Origin: Cyclostephanos tholiformis
Lineage: Eukaryota; Bacillariophyta; Thalassiosirophyceae; Thalassiosirales; Thalassiosiraceae
Assembly: GCA_036939975.1 (NCBI GenBank)
Contig: JALLPB010000168.1
Span: 1-61,423 of the forward strand
Length of the DNA stretch: 61,423 nt
Direction of reading: 5' to 3'
Each line of letters starts with the position of its first letter. Positions within the stretch are counted from its first letter, which is position 1. This document shows, in pieces, positions 1-9,838 of the stretch. The notes beneath the pieces are model-generated. The model saw only the letters and a program-made list of their open reading frames with translations. It had not been told where the DNA came from and did no database searches. A program made the translations under genes and the position numbers.

Positions 1-482
1 AGAAAACTGCCCCATTTTTTTCCCGCCAAAAATCTCCGAAATGCGCGCTGGGAGGCTAGGTGGTGGGGGGGGGCGGGGGACCTGACACCGCCACCCCGCC
101 AAAAAGAATGGAATCGTCTGTTATTATGTTGTTCATCATTGGCACCTATTTTTTGGCACCCCCGCACGCGTCGGCGACATTTCTTGGGTTTCACTATTTT
201 CTGTCTCTTGCCTCTCTATCCCTTGTGTGTGTGTATGGAACAAGTCGTGGGACCGCACAATTCCCTACATACGCTTCGCCCAACCATCCACCATCATCAC
301 TGACAACCCGCGGCGGCCATCGGTTCTCCCACCATACCCCCCACATCCCCATCGGTTGCATAAAAAGTGTATTCCATCCTCTCTCTCTCCTCCCAACTAC
401 CATATTATCTCGAGTAATATATCCACTTCTCCGTCCAAAGGGATACAAACAGCACATCCGCGTTCCATCCATCTCTCCAATC
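1..482 (+). promoter_or_regulatory. Upstream region of the SFC1-like carrier
   Basis: No recognisable gene. The frame of the downstream carrier stays open far upstream and has in-frame ATGs (for example at 108), but that stretch encodes a low-information hydrophobic and Ser/Pro-rich peptide unlike any carrier N-terminus, so it is treated as promoter plus 5' UTR. C-rich and CT-rich blocks occur around 330-420. Confidence 0.4.
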
Positions 483-798
483 ATGGCGTCGGACGAATCC
501 AGGAAGGCGTCATCGTCCCCTACCGACAATGACACTACCAATACGAGCAATGATGGCGGGAGTGATAATAATAACAACAAGCCGAGCAAGAAGAGGGTAT
601 CGCCATTGCAGCACCTACTCGCCGGGGGGACCGCCGGATTCGTCGAATCGTCGATATGTCATCCATTGGATACCATCAAGACCAGGATGCAATTGAGACG
701 GCAGACGTCGATCAGGGGACGCGCATTGGGGAGCGGCGGGGGCGGGGGCGGGGGCGGGGGGGGGGGGGGGGTCGGCGGTGCGGANGGGGGGGGGGGGT

Positions 799-855
<57 letters not shown>

Positions 856-2006
856 TCGGCGGATCGGAATCGGTCAGGGCCGGCGGCGGCACCACGACGA
901 CGACGACTTCGCCTCCTCCCGGATTGGAGCCCACGGGATGGAAGCATCGCATGCCCGTCGCCGCCGCGCCCGCGGCCTCCGCGGCGAGGGCCACGTACAC
1001 CACCGCGTCGTCTACATCGTCCAACGTTTACGTCAAGTCCGGATCCGCCGCCGTAGCCGCCGCCGCGGCGTCGACCAACAACGGCAGCGCGACGACGACC
1101 GTGACTGCGTCCCTCGGCCCATTCGGTACCGCGCGACGGATAGTACAGCGCGAGGGTCCCATGGCGCTGTACAAGGGATTGACGGCCGTGTACACCGGCA
1201 TAATACCGAAGATGGCGATACGCTTCGTTAGCTTCGAATATTACAAGGACGTCCTCGGCGGATGGCACGCCAAATTCGCCGCCGATGTCGACGACGAATT
1301 CAACGATCGCGGTCCCGGGGCGAAGGCCGATGCGAATGGTAACAACGCGAGCGCGAATTCGTCGGTGACGTTCCTCGCCGGTCTACTATCGGGATTGACC
1401 GAGGCCGTGGTCGTCGTGACGCCCGCGGAGGTTTGCAAGATACGCATGCAATCGCAGTATCATTCGATGATGGACCCTACACAGCGCGCGCACGCCAAAT
1501 ACAAGAACGTCGTGCAGACGGCCATGCTAGTGGTCAGGGAGGAGGGATTGGGCGCCCTATACAAGGGCGTGGTACCGACGATGTTACGACAGGGGTGCAA
1601 TCAGGCCGTCAATTTCACGGTTTACAATTGGTCCAAGGATGCGCTGTTGGGGTGGAAGCGAGAGCGGGCGAGGGAGGAGGGACATGGTTCGGCGGATAAG
1701 GCGCAATTGGATCACTGGCAGACGCTCGTCCTCGGCGGATTGTCCGGCGGGATGGGACCGTTGGCGAACAATCCGCTCGACGTCGTCAAGACTCGAATGC
1801 AGAAGCAGGTCGTGGTGCCGGGGAAACAACCTAAGTACGATGGACTCTTGCGCAGTTGCGTGATAATCGCGAGGGAGGAGGGCACGCGCGCGTTGTGGAA
1901 GGGAATAACGCCCAGGTTGATGCGCATCATGCCTGGGCAGGCGATTACCTTCATGACCTACGAGGCCGTCACGGTCAGGATCGAGAGGTACGGTTTGTTC
2001 GATTGA
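483..2006 (+). CDS. SFC1: Mitochondrial succinate/fumarate-type carrier (SLC25 family, SFC1/ACR1-like)
   Basis: Inner-membrane carrier of the SLC25 family, predicted to exchange dicarboxylates. All three signature repeats are visible: HPLDTIKTRMQ, TPAEVCKIRMQ and NPLDVVKTRMQ. Segments such as LAGGTAGFVES, LTAVYTGIIPKMAIRF, the QAVNFTVYNW stretch and the C-terminal ITPRLMRIMPGQAITF resemble yeast SFC1 more than citrate or ADP/ATP carriers. The ATG at 483 was chosen because about 45 polar residues then lead straight into the first carrier helix. The protein is about 507 residues against roughly 300-320 for the family; the excess is a Gly/Ala/Ser/Thr-rich insert of about 140 residues between the first signature and its matrix helix. 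The insert is encoded by a poly-G tract holding an ambiguous base. Family assignment is firm, substrate is inferred. Confidence 0.85.
739..854 (+). repeat. Long poly-G tract with an N
   Basis: Several G runs broken by single C, T or A bases, with an N near 785 and an almost uninterrupted G run of about 56 bases at about 799-854. It lies inside the carrier coding frame as poly-glycine. True length and phase are unreliable because of the N and the homopolymer. Confidence 0.9.
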
Positions 2007-2640
2007 TACAAAAATAATATACATGCATAATGCACGTACATTTTCATTTTCGGGCGTTAGGACGTCGGACATCAGATCCAGACGAAACGTTTTCGACCGG
2101 GGCAGGGCCCTGGGGTACGGAGGAAACCATCCATGGTGAGAACCGGGACGCGCGCCGGGACCGTCGGGATATTTTTCATGGGTGGGGGGGTGGGGTGGGG
2201 GAAGTGAGTCATTTTCATCCAAACCCATTCCCCAAGCTAGGGAGAGAGGAGCGTGGCAGGTAGAATGAAAGATAGTAGGTAGTAACAACACAGGGAAGTA
2301 TTATCATCCTTCGCCGCGATACAGCACTTTTCGGCGATGTGTTCCCATTTTTCTTTGATAGTAGTTTTATTTTGCGGGAGGTTAATTGCGATTGAGGCTA
2401 TATGTAATGATGCGTCTATTTCAACTTCTCAACACGAGGAGAGAACACGAGGAGAGATCACAAGGAGATAACATAGTATGATGATTTCCTCAATGGTCTT
2501 TAACGACCAGCCAAAACCATGAATTTACGTCTAATTCCCCTCAAACAGAGAATGCTTTGTATTCCATCTTGCAATCCACCCATGGAACAATGAAGGCTGC
2601 CTTCATTGGCATGTCTAATAAAATACAATAGTGTGAAAAG
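2007..2640. other. Intergenic region, no gene seen
   Basis: 3' flank of the carrier, then non-coding sequence. The only structure noticed is a short imperfect direct repeat, three copies of a unit like acacgaggagaga at about 2432-2475. Confidence 0.4.
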
Positions 2641-2714
2641 CTACCTGACTATGATGAGGGTTAGTCAGCTTTGCAAAATTGCTTTTCTTGGTATATTGGA
2701 CACCATTAAAGACG

Positions 2715-3536
2715 ATGACAGTATCAAGCTCAAGATTTTTGATGAAACCATTGGTGGTCTTTACTCTTTACCAAATTGCCACACTTGTTGATGACTGGTT
2801 ACCTCCTCAACTGACAATTGCTGGTCCTGTCAATGACAAGCAAAATGATTTGCTTACATTTCCTTTGTATGGCAAAGCCCAGGATATGGTCAAGTCTGAT
2901 GCCAAGGCTGATTGGGGAGAAACAACAGAGCCAATAGTTGAGGCGATGAATAGATTAGTTGCAGAACTTCAAACAGCTGAATCTAAATTGAAACCGCTGA
3001 TGGAATACTTGACTGGTATCCCCCTTTTGCCCAAGCTTGATGAAGGTCTGTATCTTGTTAGTTTCGGGGTGCACAAGAAATCCATCCTTAAACTGTATGC
3101 CATTGGAATTTACTCCTCCCCCCCAGTGCTCAAGGTGGGCACGTCACCAACAACACTTCGTGCCATGGCTAGGACATTTGATCAATCCACTCCAATAACC
3201 ACATTTGTCTTGGAAATGGCGTTCGGCATAGGGGTGGAGAAGATTGCCGGTGCCATTGCCAAAAGCGTCAAGCCACAATATGACGGCCCTCAATTGGATG
3301 TTTGTGCCTTGGAGTTGTTGATAATTGCAGGAGTAAAAGGCATTGGAGGCCAGGCAGGAAAGGGGATGGTACTATTTTGCTTTGATTGCTCCAAGGATGG
3401 TGTGGGCATGAGCGTGGATGGGAGATTACAAGGGGTAGCCACCACCGGAGCCGGTGGCCTGGGTAGTGCCATGGACGTGTTCATGGACAGTGACACGTTG
3501 AGCCATTCTTTGGTAGCAAGCTGTGTCAAGAATTGA
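2715..3536 (+). pseudogene. Chalcone-isomerase-like domain protein, probably decaying
   Basis: Residues resemble the chalcone isomerase-like fold: LVSFGVHKKSILKLYAIGIY, then TFVLEMAFGIGVEKIAGAIA, FCFDCSKDGVGMSVDG and a C-terminal AMDVFMDSDTLS. Such proteins in algae are usually fatty-acid-binding or CHI-like and need not have isomerase activity. Two defects suggest decay. Upstream, plausible N-terminal coding (IKLKIFDETIGGLYSLP, from about 2720 to 2780) lies in a different frame from the main body, so the start is uncertain; 2715 is merely the first in-frame ATG. The present TGA stop at 3534-3536 is probably premature, because the duplicated copy at 3845 has TGG there and reads on as CVETWSDTKW to a TAG. 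It could still be expressed as a shortened protein. Confidence 0.55.
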
Positions 3537-4160
3537 TCCGGTACTAAATGGTAGGCACTGTATTGTCATCGTGGATGGCCCAACCTGCCAAGCACTGCGG
3601 CGGAAACGAAAATTAGATATGAATCTACAATATGACACCTTTAGGGACTATGCAAGATAAAGAATCAACTTTTATAATGTAAAAATAAGTTGAGTTATTT
3701 GTATAGTAGTCAAAAAAAACACATTGACGATTCGACTTTCAATAATGGTTTTTCTGGACACTTTCTATATTATATATTTAGCCTTTCCAGCAGTCCCCCA
3801 TCCGACGAAGACATAAGTATTTACGACTATTAATTTAACATGGTGAGCCATACTTTGGTAGCAAGCTGTGTCGAGACTTGGTCCGATACTAAATGGTAGG
3901 CACTGTATCGCCATCGTGGATGGCCAAGCACTGACGGAAACGAAAATTAGATTTGAATCGTCAATATGATGGCCAGATACGGAATAAACTCTCATACATT
4001 ATAAAAATAAGTTGAGACTTATTTGTATAGTAGTCCGAAAAGACGCATCGATGATTTGACATTCAGAGATCGTTTTTCTGGACACTTTCTATATTATATA
4101 TTTAGCCTCTCCGGCAATTCCCCATCCGACGAAGGGAGAAGTATTTACAACTATTAATTT
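3500..4160. repeat. Tandem segmental duplication (about 345-bp unit) including a gene 3' end
   Basis: Copy 1 starts at 3500 inside the chalcone-isomerase-like gene and copy 2 at 3845, offset 345 bp. Shared blocks include gagccat-cttggtagcaag, gtactaaatggtaggcactg and ggacactttctatattatat, the last at about 3757 and about 4079. Copy 2 ends near 4160, where a C-rich stretch (to 4377) without genes begins. Divergence is by scattered substitutions and small indels. Confidence 0.85.
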
Positions 4161-4377
4161 TTCCCGTCGTTGACTTTTACCGCTTCGTCCATTCACTTTG
4201 AACAACCACAACCCACCTCCACTCAACTCTCACCCCTCCCAACCAATCAACCCCCCCACCCCCCCTCCCTTCATCTAAAGGAGGCTAGAGATGGTATTGT
4301 GTACGCCGATGCATTTACCCCCCCCCCCCCACAAAAACCACCCACATTCACAACATGACCACCACAGAAAGGTTGGT

Positions 4378-5250
4378 TCATCCGCCGCTCGCACTCACGC
4401 CGCTGGGACAACGATTGTATATCAGCCCAATCTCGCCATATCGTCTCAACACGCCCGCGGCCTCGTCCCTCATCACGTTCCTCCTAACCTCCACGCCCGC
4501 ATTTTCCAAATGCTCGTAACTACCCTCGGATACCGGACCCTCGTCGAATCCAATGGACTGGGCGTCGTGTTTCGTGGCAGCGCATACCAACCGCGACACG
4601 CCGCTCCACAACGTCCCGCCGAGGCACATGGCGCACGGCTCGCAGCTCGTGAACAGTTCGAATTTGCGTCCGACGCCGACATTATTATCATCCCCACCAA
4701 TGCCGTCCACCCCGCTCAGGGTGAAGGTATTCAACCTCGCCTGCGCCAGCTGTATGGCGACCATCTCGCCGTGCAATGTCGAATTGCGCAATGGCACGAC
4801 GCGGTTCATCCCGACGGATATGAGCTCGCAGTGACCACCGTCCTTGCGTTCGAATATGCAAGCGCCGAACGGACCGCCGGTGCCCATGGTAACGTTGTGT
4901 TCGGATATGCGTATCGCGAGCGACATCATCTCCTCGTCGCTCTCGTACCTCCTGGCGTACATGTCGGAGAAGCCGTCGTGTGCCGACGTTTCGTCCGCCC
5001 ATTCGGGCAGCGTTATCTCGACGACCTTCGTCGTCGTGCCTCCGACGCCGACGCGATCGTTCCTCGTCCCATCGCCATCGTCGTCGTCGTCGTCGTCGTG
5101 TTCGTCGTCGCGTCGACGCAATCGCAGTCGTCTCCGACTCGCGATCGCGGATGCGATGACGACGACGCCGCCCGTCGCGGCGGCCAATGACGCGATTATG
5201 GCGACGGTCGTCCAGTGGTAGTACCCCGAGGAGGCGGAGGACGAGGGCAT
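4378..5250 (-). CDS. Membrane-anchored cytidine/guanine deaminase-family nucleoside deaminase
   Basis: Zinc-dependent deaminase of the CDA superfamily (guanine deaminase/tRNA-adenosine deaminase branch). The zinc site is clear: H160 and the catalytic E162 in LHGEMVAI, then C206 and C209 in [17 protein letters not shown] precedes it, as in bacterial guanine deaminases. Residues about 14-37 form a hydrophobic helix ([15 protein letters not shown]), a signal anchor or targeting segment, followed by Arg-rich and Asp-rich linkers (residues 38-62), so the catalytic domain is probably tethered to a membrane or imported. Length 290 residues; the extra N-terminus is not typical of the bacterial enzyme. 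The start is the only sensible ATG. The inverted-repeat element begins about 35 bp upstream, so promoter sequence may derive from it. Substrate cannot be decided from sequence. Confidence 0.85.
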   Translation of the reverse strand: MPSSSASSGYYHWTTVAIIASLAAATGGVVVIASAIASRRRLRLRRRDDEHDDDDDDDGDGTRNDRVGVGGTTTKVVEITLPEWADETSAHDGFSDMYARRYESDEEMMSLAIRISEHNVTMGTGGPFGACIFERKDGGHCELISVGMNRVVPLRNSTLHGEMVAIQLAQARLNTFTLSGVDGIGGDDNNVGVGRKFELFTSCEPCAMCLGGTLWSGVSRLVCAATKHDAQSIGFDEGPVSEGSYEHLENAGVEVRRNVMRDEAAGVLRRYGEIGLIYNRCPSGVSASGG

Positions 5251-5764
5251 TTTTACCTAGCGAGGAAAGGGATACTGTTGCAAGGTACCATACTCAGTCG
5301 TCCCTTTATCGTTTAGTCTGGGCAGAGGCAAAAAGTGACGCCACGAGCGTCATTTTAGACTTTAGAGATAATTTTCGTATCTTTTCACAGTGGAACCCGC
5401 AGACCAGCCTCATACCAATCTTGTAGAGCTCGATCTCAGCATTCCACAGGTACGCTGGTTGCCTCTTAGGTCCGATTTTTGACTGAGAACCATCAATTTT
5501 CCGCTCCTCAGCACCATGATGCCACGAGCATCACTTTTTTCTGCCTCCATCCATTAAATTAACATCTCCGCCAATAACTCTCCATCGCTCCTCAAACCAT
5601 ACGAACAATTAATTCAGGGGGTGATCCATCATCCCGTATGGTTTGGCGGCCGCCCGTCCGTTGGTTGATCCTACTCAGCCATATGAATTAGTGCCATCGA
5701 CGATCGACGACCCACGACGCTGAGTATCGGGCTTGGGTGGCTGCTATTCGATGGGTCCTCAATG

Positions 5765-6490
5765 CAACAACCAACCGAACGATGGCTTCCGCGGTGGAGG
5801 AGGAGGCATTGGAGAAGAGACGAGAATGGGCGGAATGTGTGGGGGACGTTTACTCGTCGTTTTGGGGGGTTGAATAGAGCAACGAAAAAAATTAAAATAT
5901 AGAGAGCGACAGGGCCATCAGTTTGGATGGCTTCCTCTGGATGGGGAAACGCAACAACCAACCAAAAGTCGGCCACAACAATTGGCTATAGTTAGGGGAG
6001 ATGGCGCGCAGGGCGACAACCATGGGGGGAAAAGCTGTTGCAGCTTTTCGGCCATCAATATATCGGGGGCAAAAAAAGAATAAATCGAAATTCGTCGTGA
6101 CTTAGGCAGCCGCCGATCGACCATAAAACACAACAACCAACCATATCAGAGGCGGAAGCGACGGGATAGGGATAGGAGAGGAAGTGTGACCGCCGGGGAA
6201 TGCAGGGGGGGCGATATTCGATCGTTCTGGGGGCGGTCGAGTTTGGAGGGTTAAGAGAATATTATAAAATAGATGCCTTAATAAAATGAATTATTTTTGT
6301 AGCCCGTTTAAGTCTTTGAATAAAATCCTTCATATGCCGCGTCAAACAACCCTTGGCAATGAGGTAGCCGGGGGCGGGCGGCTGTTGATAACATAGCCAT
6401 GCCGCTAGACCTGGCGTTCGGCTTTGCCATGGTGGGGGTCTTTTATCAGGATTGGCGTTATCATGAGTACTATTCCTACACAGGAAATGT
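5765..6490. repeat. Dispersed repeat family, copy A (about 185-bp units)
   Basis: The motif caacaaccaacc recurs at 5765, 5952 and 6131, each followed by GC-rich sequence and a segment like gttttgggg-gg-gaa with A/T-rich filler. After the units comes a block at about 6363-6490 containing atgccgctaga, ccatggtggg and tactattcctac. The same order of blocks occurs at 43431-44224 (copy B). Confidence 0.7.
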
Positions 6491-6571
6491 ACAAGAGGCA
6501 GTGATATGAACAGAGTATTTTTCATGACTCTCATTTGGTATCGTAGTTGGTATTTGCTACGAGAAGTCACA

Positions 6572-6750
6572 TGGGAATCGGTATGTGATACTTTTCGGAA
6601 GGCCAGTTTTTGTATGAAAAAAGTGACGCTGCCAGCATCATCATATGATGCTGCGAGCATCGTTCATAAAAAATTGGGATATCACAAAGGAATTGGTATG
6701 TCATACTTTTTGGAAGACGGTTTTTGTATGAAAAAAGTGATGCTGCGAGC
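6572..6750 (+). repeat. Direct repeat of about 118 bp
   Basis: Two copies, at about 6572-6635 and 6691-6750, share ggtatgt-atacttt, then tttttgtatgaaaaaagtga and a tgc-agc tail. Between them lies a short palindrome with catcatatgatg at its centre. Confidence 0.75.
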
Positions 6751-6833
6751 GTCAGGGGGTGACGCTCGTGGCGTCAGATCCTGTGCCCAGACTAAACGAT
6801 AAAATACTTAATCAAGTATGGGTGCTTCGGTAA

Positions 6834-7424
6834 CCAACTACTATCATTGCATGAGTAGGTGTCTTTATGTTCCTATATTATGACACACCAACGTACTCCT
6901 ATGTAGAGTCACTACAGAGAAGGAAAACGCTGCTACCTACATGGGAATTCGTATTATCCTGTGTCCCGCGGCTTTTACCTTTCTCGTTGGTTTCCTACTC
7001 CGAAAATTGGCCAAGTCCCGCAATAGCCTGAGGAGTAAATCCTCTCTATGAAGAGAGACGTGTTCGCAACAACACACGGATGAAATCCCTGAACGTCTTT
7101 TGATCCTCCAACGTGAATGAGTTGAGATAGAATATCAAGAGGATGATGTCGGTAGGTGTGAGTAGTAAAAAGAAGCCCCTCTCCTTCCTAGAGAGAAACT
7201 CTGCTTCTCGCTATCAACCCAGCCATATTCTTCATCTCAACATCAGGGACTTAATCTACGGTTGACAAGATCTGACTGGAAAACAACAAAAGGGTTTCTA
7301 GTAGAGCTGCTCGGATTTATCGGAATGGGCCAATCCCTCACTTGAGTTTGATTGCTGACTAAAAGTGGGAGAAACCAGTTTAACCATCCCTCACAAATAC
7401 CTGTTCTTTAAGAAAAGGTTTAGA
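6834..7424. other. Intergenic region and 5' flank of the next gene
   Basis: No ORF, tRNA or repeat recognised. A short inverted stretch, cctctctatgaagagag, lies at about 7039-7056. The downstream reading frame is open from 7365 but without an ATG until 7425. Confidence 0.35.
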
Positions 7425-9299
7425 ATGAGTTCTTCATCGCAATCATCATCCGGGGCCGGCGGGCGGTCTGGATCTCGTGCTTCCCTGGCACAAACGCCAA
7501 CATTTTCCAACGCCACCGAGGAAACAATCTCATCCGCCAATGCGGCCTTCTATGCCAGCTGGGAAGAGTCCTCGGACATTCGGGGCGACTTGGCCACCGG
7601 ATGGGGGATAGAATCAAGCAACGGTGGTTGGGGTTATGGGGGGCATAATCGTTCTGTGGCTACCTCAAACCAAAATATTATTGATAATGAGAATATGGAG
7701 GACGACCAGTGGGGATGGAGGCTACAGAATAGTGCTGTGCGCCCCGTCCCAGCATTTTATCCTATGGACTCACGATCCACGCGTCGTATCGACCTAGTTA
7801 ATGACCTCGTCACTGACGATATTTCTTGCAGGATATCCGCGGCGTGTCAGAGATTATCCATTCATGGTGTGTGGGACAATTTGTGTCCAACTGCCGCGCT
7901 TTGCTCCATGGAGTTTGTGGAGATGGAGGTCAGAATTTATTTCGGTGAGATTCTATGGGCTGGGGCGATGTTCTCAGTCCTCCTTCTTTTATTTTTTCTC
8001 ATGGTTCTATTCCTTAGCTTATCATTATTCTTTTTAGCCTCGTCTCACTTATTGACTTCACACCAGCAAGCATCTTCTCATGCCCTCCTGGTCGAAGTCC
8101 AAAGGCGGAAGGGTTGTCCCATTACATTCCACAACTACCGCCGCTGTCTTCTTGACGCCGCCGAGGGTAAATTTGATCCCGAATCCTTTGATAAGACTGA
8201 CGGGCTGGACAAACCCTTCGGCAGGGATAGGTGCAATCAGCCCCGGGCGACGGTTTTAGCTGATAGTATCATTGCAAGGCCAACTCTGTCCAAAAAGTCG
8301 ATCACGAGGCCATCGTTTGACAGACCAGGCGGGCCGTCGTTGAACCCGTTACGCGTTCCCTCATTCTCAGCAGATGATGCTGCCACTCCAATCGCCGGCC
8401 TCAAGTCGGAGGAACGGGAGAGTATCGATGATCGTGCACCAAGTTCAACCGCCATATTTGACAAGGCCATGGAAGCACTGAATATGGCCGCATCTCTCAT
8501 CAAGAAAGATCGTATTGACGCCCGTCAAGTGGGCATTGAATCGTTAGTACTGTTGACGGATCCTCTGCGAGCGGGGATGGAAACTGCCAAGATAGCCAGC
8601 CATGTTGTTTTGCTTGGATCAGCACACGAAGAAATCACATATGGTGACGACGAAGCCGATGCCCTCTTTGATGCGAGTTCAGGACTGGGAATTCGGGAGG
8701 CGATATTGGAGATGATCATGGCTAATGATGTTGATGACGCTCAGGATATGATGGTGGATGACGCAGATGGCTTCAAGGGGATCGAAAAGGAATTCACCGA
8801 TAGCCTTATTAATTTGTGCCTCACGGTTCTGAGCAATGCACTGCACACAATTGAAGTTTGTGCCACGGCAGCAATTACAAGCGAAGACCGCAAACCTTCG
8901 GCAAATCGTTCGCCACGCCCAAGGGCATCAACGGAACCCACTGTTCGCCCAGCTCAACTTGGAGTGTCAAAGCGCTTCATTGATGATACTAACTCCACAT
9001 TCGGATGTGATGTTCTCTCATCGCTCATTCGAATATTAGGACAGGCTAGGACGAACCCTCATGATGCCTACCATTCTGCTCGTTGCCTTGGCGTCCTCTT
9101 CAAGGGCTGTGGCAATTCTCACAAGGCCCGAGCTCGACGGGATTTAGATGCCAAGCGCATCATTTCTGCGGCCTTAGAGGTGGGATCAAGAACTCATGCC
9201 AAGCTTGCCGATGCAAGCAGACAAGCCATGGAAGCGTTAGTTACCGATGACGAGGAGAGAAAGGAGGACGATAATGATCAGGTTGAACGGATGGAATAA
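7425..9299 (+). CDS. Unknown protein, probably helical ARM/HEAT-like, three exons
   Basis: I do not recognise a named family. Read straight through, the frame is open, but two introns are likely. The acceptor ttcttgcag at 7831 is followed in another frame by a protein-like stretch (GVSEIIHSWCVGQFVSNCRA), best joined from a gtgcgc donor at 7737. A second intron runs from gtcaga at 7929 (or gtgaga at 7945) to the cag/caag acceptor at 8066-8070. The join 7425-7736, 7832-7928, 8071-9299 closes in frame at about 545 residues. The apparent membrane segment in the unspliced frame (codons near 7960-8040) is then merely the intron's pyrimidine tract. The C-terminal half, with ALLVEVQRRKGCPITFHNYR, HSARCLGVLFKGCGN and ADASRQAMEALV, looks alpha-helical and repeat-like. 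The N-terminus is Ser/Gly-rich. Confidence 0.55.
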   Translation: MSSSSQSSSGAGGRSGSRASLAQTPTFSNATEETISSANAAFYASWEESSDIRGDLATGWGIESSNGGWGYGGHNRSVATSNQNIIDNENMEDDQWGWRLQNSAVRPVPAFYPMDSRSTRRIDLVNDLVTDDISCRISAACQRLSIHGVWDNLCPTAALCSMEFVEMEVRIYFGEILWAGAMFSVLLLLFFLMVLFLSLSLFFLASSHLLTSHQQASSHALLVEVQRRKGCPITFHNYRRCLLDAAEGKFDPESFDKTDGLDKPFGRDRCNQPRATVLADSIIARPTLSKKSITRPSFDRPGGPSLNPLRVPSFSADDAATPIAGLKSEERESIDDRAPSSTAIFDKAMEALNMAASLIKKDRIDARQVGIESLVLLTDPLRAGMETAKIASHVVLLGSAHEEITYGDDEADALFDASSGLGIREAILEMIMANDVDDAQDMMVDDADGFKGIEKEFTDSLINLCLTVLSNALHTIEVCATAAITSEDRKPSANRSPRPRASTEPTVRPAQLGVSKRFIDDTNSTFGCDVLSSLIRILGQARTNPHDAYHSARCLGVLFKGCGNSHKARARRDLDAKRIISAALEVGSRTHAKLADASRQAMEALVTDDEERKEDDNDQVERME

Positions 9300-9838
9300 A
9301 AAAACGAAGACCCCCTGAACTGGCTACTAAAAGAGATAAACAAACCGAAGTTAGATCAGAGTCTTTACAAGCTAGTGATTGAATTCTTTGATTGACGATG
9401 ATGACCTTGTGAACGCCTCGTCAAGATAACTTGCCACGCATTGCTCAGAATTAGATTGTCTTTAAGTAAATTGTTTTGCAGGACACGTCCCTTTGCGAGA
9501 ATCCCCCCTCGCAACACCAAAACCATACTCTCCAGGCAGACACCAAAAACAACAAACGCCGCACATCATACTCAATTAAGCACTTGTACGTGGTTCTATT
9601 GTAACATTGCGTGATAATTGGCAATAATCCCCACGCCTGACTTGATTCTATAAGAAAAAACTCACATTCATTAAAACCATATTACACACTCCACTAACTC
9701 AGAGTGCTGCGGATTGCTGAAAAAATCAACTGAACCTTTTCTATTACAGGGAGGTTGTACAAAACACGTTCCCCGTCGTGTAGTATGCCATTGCTAGTCA
9801 ATCAAATTGAATGCTAGCACACCATATCTACTTTCGCC
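9300..9838. other. Convergent intergenic region
   Basis: 3' flanks of the unknown gene (+) and the kinase (-). No ORF, RNA or repeat recognised. Confidence 0.4.

Larger units (their letters stand above)
5285..6833. mobile_element. Non-autonomous element bounded by long inverted repeats
   Basis: The left arm at 5305-5352 (tttatcgtttagtctgggca, then gacgccacgagcgtca) is matched in reverse complement at 6757-6803. Similarity extends outward to the ccatact blocks at about 5288 and 6815. A second inner inverted pair, around gatgccacgagcatcac at 5519 and its counterpart at 6734-6752, also exists. No transposase frame lies between the arms; the interior holds ~185-bp repeat units and a direct repeat. 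No clean target-site duplication was found. Confidence 0.65.

Noticed and set aside
615..1268. Minus-strand proline-rich open frame opposite the carrier
   Set aside because: It is the complement of the poly-G tract and GC-rich third positions; the plus strand encodes three carrier signatures.
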